This document shows positions 8,122-16,345 of a DNA stretch of 51,803 nt, in pieces (position 1 is the stretch's first letter; the number at the start of each line of letters is the position of its first letter). The position numbers were made by a program, and so were the translations under genes. Source of the stretch: PCC-6406 sp964353225 (GTDB taxonomy: Bacteria > Cyanobacteriota > Cyanobacteriia > Phormidesmidales > Phormidesmidaceae); NCBI GenBank assembly GCA_964353225.1, contig CAYGVA010000005.1, positions 1-51,803 on the forward strand, given 5' to 3'. Below the pieces are notes generated by a model. That model ran no database searches and was not told where the DNA came from. It was given only the letters and a program-made list of their open reading frames with translations.

Positions 8122-10140
8122 CTACATTGTCGCCACCGCTTTTTCTAGAAACTCTGGCTGCATCCAGCGCTCCAGATTGATCTGGCCGAGATGTTCCTGG
8201 CCGGCAATCTGGCTGATCTGATGAAGATGGGCTTGGAGCCAATCGGTGCGCAGTTCGGTTTCGGGACGGTAGACTGCATTGGCGTCGCCCCCTTCGCTTG
8301 ACTGCAGGGTTTTCGTGACAATCGAGGCATCCATATTCACCCAGCGGCTCACCAGGGTAATGGCAACGGGTTGGGTCGTATACCAGTACTGGGCTGCAAG
8401 CAGTGCTTTCAGATAGGCCACTGCAATCTCTGGAAACTGCTCAGCAACATCGTCGCGAATCACCACCCCATGAAACGTGGGCAACCCATCAAGACTGTCT
8501 TGAAACAAACGGCGAAATTTTCCCCGGTGTCGGGCAATTTCGTGGAAAGGGGCAAAGTAGGCATAACCGTCTACCTGAGGGAAATTTTTCGTCAACTGCT
8601 GGGTGTTGAGATTTTTGATCGAGGATAGGGTAACGTTCTGCAGCAGTTGCCGGTGGTGCAATGACCTCAGGATCATGCCATGGGCCGCAGAGCCAAAGGG
8701 AACCGCGATCGTTCTCCCTTTTAAGTCTTCAATACAGTTGAGTTGAGAGTGGTGAGGCACGATGATATCGTTACCGGTGCCATCTGGGTTGCTGGCCACA
8801 AAACTGATGAGTCGCGTGTTGGTGGCGAGGGATGTACTGTCACCAGGCATGGCGCTAAGCAGCAACGGGTAGTCCCCCAACACGCCAATATCAATTTGAT
8901 TGGCCTCTAGCCCCGCCACAATGGGCGCTCCAGAACTAAAGTTCGACCAGCGAATTTGATATCGGGTCCCGCTATAGCGCCCTTCGCGGGGCAGAAAATG
9001 CTCCAGCAACCCCAAACGTTGAATAATCAGGCCGGCAGTGACGGTTTGGATAGTCTGATTTTGGGTGCCAATTGTGAGGGTGATGGTTTTCGAAGGATGG
9101 AGCGATCCGGTACGCACCAAAAAGTTGGGGGCCTGGAAACGGGCAATTTTACTGAATTGAGGGGAGTCTGCCGTCGCGCCCGCCAGGGAAATTGTTATGG
9201 CTGGCTTGTTTTGCAACAGCGTCACCAGCTTCTGAATCGGTTCCAGCGCCTGCCGTCCCCGAAAGGGTTTGTGCTCGCAGGTGGCAAGGGCGCGACTCAA
9301 ACGTTTCGACATGAGTAGAAACAACGGGGTGCCCAGGGAAAATTCTTCTAGGGGCACATTGCAGATCAGCCCGGTCTGCCGTTCGAGCTGGAAATCCAAA
9401 TCAGAAACGACACTGACATAATGTCCCTGTAGCAAGTAGGTGCGCACCAAGCTGGGGGTATCAACAATTTCTACAGAGGCAAAATCGGACAGGCTAAGAC
9501 CCAACTCTTGCATGCGTTTTTGTAAAATAACCCGACTGGGAAATCCCTCTGGCAGCAAGACCCAAGACTGATCAGTGAGCTCCTTTAAACTCAACCAAGA
9601 CTGTTGGGCAAGATCGTGGGTATGGGACACTGCCAGAGAATAGCGTACGGTGTCAATAACGGTTTCCGAAATCTCATCAAACGTAGAAAAGCTGAGCCCA
9701 GAAATGCCTAGGTCAGCCTCCCCATCCTTAATCGCCCGATATAGTTTTTCAATCGAACCAAACTGAAGACAAGCAGCTTTTATGTCCGGACAAATGCACC
9801 GATATTCATATAGTTTTTGGGGCAGCCAATAACTAACAACGTCAGCCATGCCACCAATTTTAAGGCTGCTAAATTTACCCTGTTTAATGGCGTGAATTTC
9901 TTCTGCGAGCTGACTTTCCAAATCAACCAGTTGAGGCCCCTCTTCCAGTAAGTATTCCCCCGCCTGGGTGAGTTCAACGCGTCGCCCTAACCGCCGAAAG
10001 AGGTTGGTTTCTAGGGACGATTCCAGCGCCTTGATTTTGGCGCTCACCGCTGGCTGGGTCAGGTTTAGGGTATCGGCAGCTTCCGTAAAGCTGAGGCAGC
10101 GAGCTACTTCTAGAAAAACCTTAAGCTGATAAATTTCCAT
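8122..10140 (-). CDS. LysR-type regulator fused to a SsuA-like substrate-binding domain
   Basis: Unusual transcription factor of 672 residues; LysR-type regulators are normally about 300. Residues 1-60 are the winged helix-turn-helix (VFLEVARCLSFTEAADTLNLTQPAVSAKIKALE region). About 88-300 is the ordinary LysR ligand-binding domain. From about residue 350 to the end the protein is homologous to the adjacent binding lipoprotein: IGTQNQ versus IGTQDQ, NQIDIGVLGDYP versus NQIDIGLMGDFP, and the identical VPFGSAAHGM. No signal peptide precedes this part, so it would act in the cytoplasm. The start is ATG 10140 (MEIYQLKVF), the normal LysR beginning; the ATG 12 codons upstream is not needed. It is divergent from the AprA-like gene and convergent with the ABC genes. 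Likely role (inference): senses the imported compound and controls both units. Confidence 0.9.
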   Translation of the reverse strand: MEIYQLKVFLEVARCLSFTEAADTLNLTQPAVSAKIKALESSLETNLFRRLGRRVELTQAGEYLLEEGPQLVDLESQLAEEIHAIKQGKFSSLKIGGMADVVSYWLPQKLYEYRCICPDIKAACLQFGSIEKLYRAIKDGEADLGISGLSFSTFDEISETVIDTVRYSLAVSHTHDLAQQSWLSLKELTDQSWVLLPEGFPSRVILQKRMQELGLSLSDFASVEIVDTPSLVRTYLLQGHYVSVVSDLDFQLERQTGLICNVPLEEFSLGTPLFLLMSKRLSRALATCEHKPFRGRQALEPIQKLVTLLQNKPAITISLAGATADSPQFSKIARFQAPNFLVRTGSLHPSKTITLTIGTQNQTIQTVTAGLIIQRLGLLEHFLPREGRYSGTRYQIRWSNFSSGAPIVAGLEANQIDIGVLGDYPLLLSAMPGDSTSLATNTRLISFVASNPDGTGNDIIVPHHSQLNCIEDLKGRTIAVPFGSAAHGMILRSLHHRQLLQNVTLSSIKNLNTQQLTKNFPQVDGYAYFAPFHEIARHRGKFRRLFQDSLDGLPTFHGVVIRDDVAEQFPEIAVAYLKALLAAQYWYTTQPVAITLVSRWVNMDASIVTKTLQSSEGGDANAVYRPETELRTDWLQAHLHQISQIAGQEHLGQINLERWMQPEFLEKAVATM

Positions 10141-10555
10141 CTGTAAAGCTCTGAAATTACTGGATGGAGCAAGCAAGGATATTGAATAGACTTAGCGGCT
10201 TTGAGAACAACATATTTGGGTCGAATCAGCAAACCAGATTATCCAGCGAAGCAGACATGATCAATAGTTCATTTGATTTGCCTATATTCGTTGGCAAGCC
10301 TACGCATGAAAGTTGAGGCCCAGTGTTTCCATGCTAGATGCCAGCAGCACAAAAACTTATGGGAATTTCTTATGAGTTTATAGAAGTCTTTGATTGATGA
10401 ACCGTAGCTATAGTTACAAACCATATTGATGGTGCTCTAGCGGTCCCGTAAGATCTATGGCAAGGCGTTAAAAGTCAATGCTTTCAACCCTATTCAGGTT
10501 TTGATTGCTTTTTGTGGTTTGATCTCGCTGCTATTTAAGCTGAGGATGTGATTAG
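10141..10555. promoter_or_regulatory. Divergent control region of regulator and AprA-like operon
   Basis: About 415 bp of AT-rich, non-coding DNA between divergent starts, the classical site of LysR-type control. Visible elements: an 18-bp partial dyad with T-N11-A spacing at 10369-10386; the direct repeat CTTATG at 10356 and 10369; GTA-N8-TAC at 10404-10417, which matches the NtcA consensus; and ACCAT-N4-ATGGT at 10420-10433. No convincing -10 box lies at the NtcA-typical distance. A GTA-N8-TAC match is expected by chance roughly once per 4 kb. The sites are therefore suggestions. Confidence 0.45.
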
Positions 10556-12259
10556 GTGAATATTCAGTATCTGAAAACTGATTTTTTAGTAGTGGGTGGC
10601 GGCACGGCCGGTACGATGGCTGCGATTAAAGCGAAGCAGGCCAGCCCCGAAAGCGATGTGTTGATTCTGGAGAAGGCTAATATTCGTCGCAGTGGCGCGA
10701 TCGCCATGGGCATGGATGGGGTCAACACCGCCGTCATCCCCGGCAACTCCACTCCAGAGCAATACACCCGCGAAATCACCATCGCCAACGACGGTATTTT
10801 GAATCAGAAGGCCGTTTACGAGACCGGACGACTGGGTTTTGACGTGATTCAGGAGCTTGAGAGCTGGGGGGTCAAATTTCAGAAAGACCACGAAGGCAAC
10901 TACGACCTGAAGCAAGTCCACCGGGTGGGTAAGTACGTCCTACCTATGCCCGAAGGTAAAGACCTCAAGAAAATTTTGACCCGCCAAGTCAAGCGGCACA
11001 AGGTTAAAGTCACTAACCGCGTAATGGCCACTCGGGTGATGGTTCAGGACGGTCGCGTCACTGGGGCCGTCGGCTTCGATGTTCGCAATGGCAATTTTGT
11101 CGTGATTCAGGCGAAAGCGGTCGTGCTTTGCACCGGAGCCTGTGGCCGACTGGGTCTCCCCGCCTCGGGCTACCTCTACGGTACCTACGAAAATCCCACC
11201 AATGCTGGAGACGGCTATTCTATGGCCTACCATGCCGGGGCCGAACTCACCAACATTGAGTGCTTCCAAATTAATCCGCTGATCAAAGATTACAACGGCC
11301 CTGCCTGCGCCTATGTTGCTAGCCCCTTTGGTGCTTATACCGCCAATGCTGAAGGCCATCGCTTCATCAACTGCGACTATTGGAGCGGCCAGATGATGCT
11401 AGAGGTCTACAAAGAGCTGAACTCCGGCAAAGGGCCGGTACACCTGAAGATGTACCACCTTGACGACGACACCATCAACGAAATCGAAACCATTCTGTGG
11501 GATAACGAGCGACCCAGTCGAGGCCGCTTCCACGAAGGTCGGGGCGAAAACTACCGCACCCATGGCGTCGAGATGAACATCTCCGAGATTGGCCTGTGCA
11601 GCGGCCATAGCGCCTCTGGGGTATGGGTGAATGAGCGGGCTGAGACCACAGTATCCGGCCTCTACGCGGCGGGCGATATGGCCAGCGTGCCCCACAACTA
11701 CATGATTGGTGCGTTTGTTTATGGCCGCATTGCGGGCGAAAACGCCATGGACTATCTGCATGGCCTAGAGCATATAGAGCCCGATGCCGAGTTCTTGGCC
11801 GCTGAACAGGCCCGGATTTATCAACCACTCGAAAGGCCTGAGGGGGTACCCCATACCCAAATTGAGTACAAGTTGCGCCGCTTAGTGAACGACTATCTGC
11901 AACCCCCCAAGTCCCCCAACAAGATGGATATTGGTCTAGAAAAGTTCGTGGCCTACGAAGAAACCCTCAACCTGATGGGTGCCCAAGACCCCCACGAACT
12001 GATGCGCTGCATGGAAGTGCACTTCATTCGCGACTGTGCCGAGATGGCAGCCCGAGCCTCGCTTTATCGCAAAGAAAGTCGTTGGGGGTTATATCACTAT
12101 CGCCTCGATCATACCGAGAAAAACAATGACGAGTGGTTCTGCCACGTCAACATCAAGAAAACTGAAACTGGGGAGATGGAACTCTTTAAGCGCCCAGTAG
12201 AGCCCTATATCGTCAACGTGGATTTGGCGGAAGAAGTGTACGACGTTGCTGTTCGCTAA
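10556..12259 (+). CDS. AprA-like flavoprotein (fumarate reductase/adenylylsulfate reductase family)
   Basis: FAD-dependent oxidoreductase of 567 residues. The N-terminal dinucleotide-binding motif is VVGGGTAGTMAA. The segment RRSGAIAMGMDGVNTA and the later GDGYSMAYHAGAELTNIE are closer in form to the alpha subunit of adenylylsulfate reductase than to succinate dehydrogenase. LYAAGDMASVPHNY is the C-terminal FAD-binding part. AprA is usually about 620-660 residues, so this is a shorter relative. It should act in the cytoplasm with the ferredoxin encoded next. The start is GTG 10556, preceded by GAGGA at about 10542; no nearer ATG exists. Sulfate reduction or sulfur oxidation through APS is not established in cyanobacteria by such genes. 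The substrate may be a sulfur compound brought in by the neighbouring importer (inference). Confidence 0.88.
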   Translation: MNIQYLKTDFLVVGGGTAGTMAAIKAKQASPESDVLILEKANIRRSGAIAMGMDGVNTAVIPGNSTPEQYTREITIANDGILNQKAVYETGRLGFDVIQELESWGVKFQKDHEGNYDLKQVHRVGKYVLPMPEGKDLKKILTRQVKRHKVKVTNRVMATRVMVQDGRVTGAVGFDVRNGNFVVIQAKAVVLCTGACGRLGLPASGYLYGTYENPTNAGDGYSMAYHAGAELTNIECFQINPLIKDYNGPACAYVASPFGAYTANAEGHRFINCDYWSGQMMLEVYKELNSGKGPVHLKMYHLDDDTINEIETILWDNERPSRGRFHEGRGENYRTHGVEMNISEIGLCSGHSASGVWVNERAETTVSGLYAAGDMASVPHNYMIGAFVYGRIAGENAMDYLHGLEHIEPDAEFLAAEQARIYQPLERPEGVPHTQIEYKLRRLVNDYLQPPKSPNKMDIGLEKFVAYEETLNLMGAQDPHELMRCMEVHFIRDCAEMAARASLYRKESRWGLYHYRLDHTEKNNDEWFCHVNIKKTETGEMELFKRPVEPYIVNVDLAEEVYDVAVR

Positions 12260-12396
12260 GCTGAACTATCAGCGGGTTTGAGGTTTCAGGCTTGAATTTT
12301 GAATCGAGCCTGCAAGCCATAACTTAGGGTTCACAGCTGAACTGTCAAAGCGCCCCAACGATTGCTCATCAAAGGATATTTTTGAAGGACTTTCCT

Positions 12397-12624
12397 ATGG
12401 CTTTAACCTCCCAACGTGTTGACGTCCCCGTTATCGTCGACGAATCTAAATGCTTAGAAAAATGTGTGGCCTGCATTGAGGTCTGCCCCCTAGATGTACT
12501 GGTCAAGAACCCCGAAACCGGTAAAGCCTACATGAAATATGACGAGTGCTGGTTCTGCCTGCCCTGCGAAAAGGAATGCCCGACCAACGCAATTACGGTA
12601 CAGATTCCGTTTTTGCTGCGCTAG
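12397..12624 (+). CDS. Two-[4Fe-4S] ferredoxin, AprB-like
   Basis: Small ferredoxin of 75 residues with eight cluster cysteines. The first set is Cys19, 23, 26 and 30 (C-x3-C-x2-C-x3-CP); the second is Cys51, 54, 57 and 61 (C-x2-C-x2-C-x3-CP). The layout resembles AprB without its C-terminal tail. ATG 12397 follows GAAGGA with about 7 bases spacing; a TTG at 12382 in the same frame is less likely. It lies 137 bp after the AprA-like gene and probably carries electrons to or from that flavoprotein. The extra residue in the first motif matches AprB-type spacing better than that of plain bacterial ferredoxins. Confidence 0.92.
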   Translation: MALTSQRVDVPVIVDESKCLEKCVACIEVCPLDVLVKNPETGKAYMKYDECWFCLPCEKECPTNAITVQIPFLLR

Positions 12625-12650
12625 ATACCGTCATTTTGGAAACCCTACCC

Positions 12651-13628
12651 ATGCACACTGCCGATATGGATCCTGAAGTAGCTCAATGGGTTGAGATGCT
12701 CAGATCTCAACAGTTGGATGACCGTCTGGTCGCCGTCAAAACCCTACAGCACCTGGGGGATGAGGATGCGATCGCCCCTCTCATTGAGGCTCTGGATGAC
12801 GAAAATGCCACGGTGCAAGAAATTGCCATCACCACCCTGTGGGAATTTGCCAACCCAGTCGCCATTAACCCGCTGATGAAATGCCTGAGTTCTCCCCACG
12901 AGAACGTGCGCCATGAGGCACTGTCGGCCCTCAAAGAGTTGGTCTCCACCAACGACCTGATGAAGCTGCTAGATGTGCTGCATGGGACCAATGTTGATGC
13001 TCAGCTGAACGTGCTGGTGCTGCTGCGTAAAATTCACGATGCCCAGGCCCTACCATTTATTTTGCCCTTCTTCGAATCAGAGAACCCCGATTTGCGGGAA
13101 GCATCAGTGATCACCCTGCGATATCTGAATCAAGTGGTGCGTTGCGAACCAGCCCTTGCCCTTGCTCAAGATCCGGTCAAGGCGGTGCGACGGTCTACGA
13201 CTTTGACCCTTGGGCATCTCACCGATGATGCCGTGGTGCCCCTACTGTGCCAACTGCTGACCAGCGATGAAGATTGGCAAGTACGGCGTAATGCCGCCCA
13301 GTCCCTGGAGCTATTAGCCAGCCCAATGGCAATTGAGGCACTGATTAAGGCCATGGATGATCCAGAATGGCAGGTGCGCAAATTTACCGCTCGGGCCTTA
13401 CAGAAAACCCCTGATAGCCAAGCCCTACCCGTACTCATCAAAGCCTTAGCCGACGAATACTCTGACGTCCGTCGCGATGCAGCCACCGCCCTGGGCCACA
13501 TTGCAGACGCCAACGCCCTACCCGCCCTAAAACAAACCCTCAACGACCCCGATATGGACGTGCGTATCTTTTCCCAGCGGGCGATCGACAGTATTCAGCA
13601 GTCTCTGTCAGAAACCTCCAATGTCTAA
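12651..13628 (+). CDS. HEAT-repeat protein
   Basis: A 325-residue protein made almost entirely of HEAT/PBS-lyase-type helical repeats. Units of about 31 residues recur with patterns such as AIAPLIEALDDENATVQEIA, AIEALIKAMDDPEWQVRKFT and ALPVLIKALADEYSDVRRDA. Such solenoids act as docking or scaffolding surfaces; some cyanobacterial relatives are phycobilin lyases or NblB. Here it sits between the ferredoxin and the Fe-S ATPase, so a role in assembling or holding the redox complex is more likely than bilin chemistry (inference). The frame is open from 12546, but that part overlaps the ferredoxin gene, so ATG 12651 (or 12666) is chosen. The last 8 bases overlap the next gene. Confidence 0.88.
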   Translation: MHTADMDPEVAQWVEMLRSQQLDDRLVAVKTLQHLGDEDAIAPLIEALDDENATVQEIAITTLWEFANPVAINPLMKCLSSPHENVRHEALSALKELVSTNDLMKLLDVLHGTNVDAQLNVLVLLRKIHDAQALPFILPFFESENPDLREASVITLRYLNQVVRCEPALALAQDPVKAVRRSTTLTLGHLTDDAVVPLLCQLLTSDEDWQVRRNAAQSLELLASPMAIEALIKAMDDPEWQVRKFTARALQKTPDSQALPVLIKALADEYSDVRRDAATALGHIADANALPALKQTLNDPDMDVRIFSQRAIDSIQQSLSETSNV

Positions 13629-14721
13629 CCATGCGTCTCCATTCCACCGTGCTGATGCCAGTCATCCTGAGGCTCCCCCCCCCAGTCCGCAGGATCTGAC
13701 CCACAAGGCTGAGGTGATTGCGCAGCTTAAAACCCTACGCGAGCCCATCCTAGACAACGATTTGGTCAGTTTGGGGATGGTGCGTAACTTGCAGGTCGTG
13801 GGCGACTATGTGTATCTGCGGCTCTACGTCGGGCGTCATCAACTCAATCTGCAAGGGCAGGTGCAGGCCACCCTTGGGCAACTGCCTTGGTGCAAAAAAG
13901 TCTATGCACAACTCTGCACCATTCCGGGGGTCCGCACCACCCTCGCCGTGTCCAGCGGCAAAGGCGGGGTGGGTAAAACAACAACCGCCGTCAACTTGGC
14001 TGCCGCCCTCACCAAAACCGGGGCCAAAGTGGGCCTGCTAGATGCCGACATCTACGGCCCCAACGTCCCCCAAATGCTAGGGCTAGAGCAGGCCCAGGTG
14101 CGGGTCATCGATACCCCCGATGGCCAGCGATTTGTGCCCCTAGAAGCCCATGGCATCAAGCTGATGTCGGTGGGGCTACTGGCCAAACCCGATCACCCCC
14201 TAGCGTGGCGGGGGCCAGTGATGCATAAAATTCTCACCCAGTTCATTCACGAAGTCGATTGGGGTGAGCTGGACTATCTCCTGATCGATCTTCCCCCTGG
14301 GACCGGTGACGCCCAAATCACCATTGTCCAAGAAAGCCCGATTTGCGGGGTATTAATGGTGACCACGCCCCAGCAGGTGGCGGTGTCCGACGTGCGCCGC
14401 AGCGTACACATGTTTCGTCAGGTGGGGGTACCGGTGCTGGGCCTAATCGAGAATATGAGCTATCTACTCTGCGGTCACTGCGGTGAACCAACCCCCATCT
14501 TTGGCAGTGGTGGTGGCACCCAAATTGCTAAAGAACTGTCGGTACCCCTATGGGGTCAGGTCCCCATTGACCCCCGGATTTGTGAACAGGGTGATGCAGG
14601 GGTGCCCTTGCCTTTAAAGGTACCTGATGCGCCCCTGAGTCAGGTCTTTGGGCAAATTGCCACTGGCCTCAATGCGACCTTTGATGTAGCCCTGGCACAG
14701 CAGCAGGTAGCCGTTTATTGA
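13621..14721 (+). CDS. Mrp/ApbC/NBP35-family Fe-S cluster carrier ATPase
   Basis: P-loop ATPase of 366 residues. A MIP18/DUF59-like N-terminal domain (about 30-95) is followed by the deviant Walker motif SGKGGVGKTTTAVNLA at about 114-129, then DADIYGPNVPQMLG, LIDLPPGTGDAQ and a C-x2-C pair in YLLCGHCGE that can hold a bridging [4Fe-4S] cluster. These proteins deliver clusters to apo-enzymes. ATG 13621 lies inside the last codons of the HEAT gene (ATGTCTAA, 8 bp), so translation is probably coupled. This suggests it serves the ferredoxin/AprA-like enzyme, although it could also be the general cellular Mrp; a second copy elsewhere would settle this. Confidence 0.93.
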   Translation: MSNHASPFHRADASHPEAPPPSPQDLTHKAEVIAQLKTLREPILDNDLVSLGMVRNLQVVGDYVYLRLYVGRHQLNLQGQVQATLGQLPWCKKVYAQLCTIPGVRTTLAVSSGKGGVGKTTTAVNLAAALTKTGAKVGLLDADIYGPNVPQMLGLEQAQVRVIDTPDGQRFVPLEAHGIKLMSVGLLAKPDHPLAWRGPVMHKILTQFIHEVDWGELDYLLIDLPPGTGDAQITIVQESPICGVLMVTTPQQVAVSDVRRSVHMFRQVGVPVLGLIENMSYLLCGHCGEPTPIFGSGGGTQIAKELSVPLWGQVPIDPRICEQGDAGVPLPLKVPDAPLSQVFGQIATGLNATFDVALAQQQVAVY

Positions 14722-14826
14722 CTAGAAAAAAATCCTTCCTCTAGAGAATAATTCTCGGAGGGCAGGGTGGGTTGCGGAAGCAGAGCTGACCCAAATCCTG
14801 TTCTTATCTATATAAGGACTTAAGTT

Positions 14827-15879
14827 ATGAAATTATCTGCACAGCCGGACCCACGGGTAAACGCCCGTGGGAAGCGTCCTGCTGGCTGGAGACTCCAGAT
14901 CATCAGACTTTTACCTGGGCTAGGGCTAACAGCCCTGATCTCAGGGGTGGCCATTGTTATGGGTCGGGTCATTGGGCTAGAGACCCTAAACCCACTACTC
15001 ATTGCTGTCATTCTGGGCATGGGTTGGCGACAATGGCTTCCCATTCCACCGGCCTTTCGGCCTGGCATTAAGTTTGCGATGAAGCGGGTGCTGCGGCTAG
15101 CGGTTATTTTGTTGGGGCTGCGCCTGAGTTTGGCCGAAGTCATGGCGGTAGGGCCATGGGGGTTGGGGTTGGTCACCGCCAGCACCATCAGCACTTTTTA
15201 CTTAACCTGCTGGTTGGGACGCTGGCTGGGCATTAATCCTCGCCTGGTACGGCTAATTGCCGCTGGCACCTCAATTTGTGGCGCTTCGGCGGTGGTGGCC
15301 ACCAATCCGGTGATTGATGGTTCTGAAGAAGACATGACCTACGCCATAGCCACCATTACTGGTTTTGGCACCCTAGCCATGCTGACCTATCCCCTGGTGG
15401 GAGCACTGTTGCAGCTTAGCCCCCAAGCCTTTGGCATCTGGTGTGGAGCCTCGGTGCACGAGGTTTCCCAGGTCATTGCCACCGCCTTTCAAAGGGGTAA
15501 CGTTAGCGGCGAATTTGCGGTCATTACCAAGCTATCGCGGGTGCTGCTGCTGGTGCCGATCATTATTAGCCTGGGCTGGCAAACCAGACGCTCTAGGAGT
15601 CCGGGATCCGTAACTCAGCCGCTACCATTGCCCTGGTTTGTGCTGTTTTTTTGCCTCTTAGTCATCGCTAACAGTCTGGGTCTCGTCGCGGCACCGATTA
15701 AAACGGTGATCCTGAGTAGCAACGAAGGGTTGCTTTGTATGTCGTTGGTGGCCATGGGGTTAGAAGCCAATATATCCAACCTGACCAAGCTCGGTCTGAA
15801 GCCCATTTATCTGGCTGGACTGTCCTGGCTATTTCTGGCCGTGATCAGCCTATTTATGATTCATTACGCACCGCTGTAG
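14827..15879 (+). CDS. YeiH-family putative sulfate/sulfite exporter
   Basis: Polytopic membrane protein of 350 residues with about ten hydrophobic segments, matching the YeiH (UPF0324) family. Characteristic stretches are GLRLSLAEV, AAGTSICGASAVVATNPVI and CGASVHEVSQVIATAF. Family members are annotated as putative sulfate exporters. In enterobacteria yeiH stands beside the LysR-type regulator gene yeiE, which is linked to sulfite, so its place at the end of this island is informative. ATG 14827 follows AAGGA. It starts 105 bp after the Fe-S ATPase gene; a weak hairpin at about 14740-14763 lies in the gap, so co-transcription is probable but not certain. Confidence 0.9.
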   Translation: MKLSAQPDPRVNARGKRPAGWRLQIIRLLPGLGLTALISGVAIVMGRVIGLETLNPLLIAVILGMGWRQWLPIPPAFRPGIKFAMKRVLRLAVILLGLRLSLAEVMAVGPWGLGLVTASTISTFYLTCWLGRWLGINPRLVRLIAAGTSICGASAVVATNPVIDGSEEDMTYAIATITGFGTLAMLTYPLVGALLQLSPQAFGIWCGASVHEVSQVIATAFQRGNVSGEFAVITKLSRVLLLVPIIISLGWQTRRSRSPGSVTQPLPLPWFVLFFCLLVIANSLGLVAAPIKTVILSSNEGLLCMSLVAMGLEANISNLTKLGLKPIYLAGLSWLFLAVISLFMIHYAPL

Positions 15880-16345
15880 CCGCTATTCTCAGCCTCAGCA
15901 ATCTATCTGGTCTCTAGCCCCCTTGCCCCTTATGCTCCCCTGCTGTCCACAATAGGGTTGGAATTTATGCCATCAGGTATTAGAGGTAACCAGCGTTTCT
16001 GACTTGATTTTGACGCGCTACTTTGACGGGCAAAAATTTATGATGGCCACAGGAATTGTTGCTAATTGCAAATAATTGCCTCGAAGCCGAAATCATTGAC
16101 AGGAGTAGCGACATATCTCTTTAGTAAAAGATGTGTTTTTTACCCCAATAGTTAAAGAGAACAACAGTTTTATCCTAGCCAGAATCAGCTTCGTTAGGGT
16201 GAGGACAACGGCAATATAGCGCTGGCCGCTTTGCTTAAGACACTTAGAATCGCTCTGAATCTTTAGCGCATCAGCAAAGTGGCTCGCAGTCTTGTCCTAA
16301 CCGGACTGGCGACTGCTATAAATGCCGAGTCATCATTCTTGATTA
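15880..16345. other. Non-coding region with a long imperfect fold-back
   Basis: About 465 bp without a convincing gene. Between 16193 and 16301 two nested complementary arms are visible: GTTAGG...ACAA (about 16193-16207, with a 5-6 base insertion) against TTGTCCTAAC (16292-16301), and 16225-16235 against 16273-16283 at 10 of 11 positions. This could be an RNA leader structure or a degraded repeat. Nothing else is evident. Confidence 0.5.

Noticed and set aside
10556..12259. Annotation as succinate dehydrogenase or fumarate reductase flavoprotein
   Set aside because: The motif wording and the AprB-like partner fit the AprA side of the family better, and no membrane anchor or iron-sulfur SdhB gene is present.
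12546..12650. N-terminal extension of the HEAT protein inside the ferredoxin gene
   Set aside because: It is an out-of-frame reading of the ferredoxin cysteine motifs; ATG 12651 lies just beyond the ferredoxin stop.
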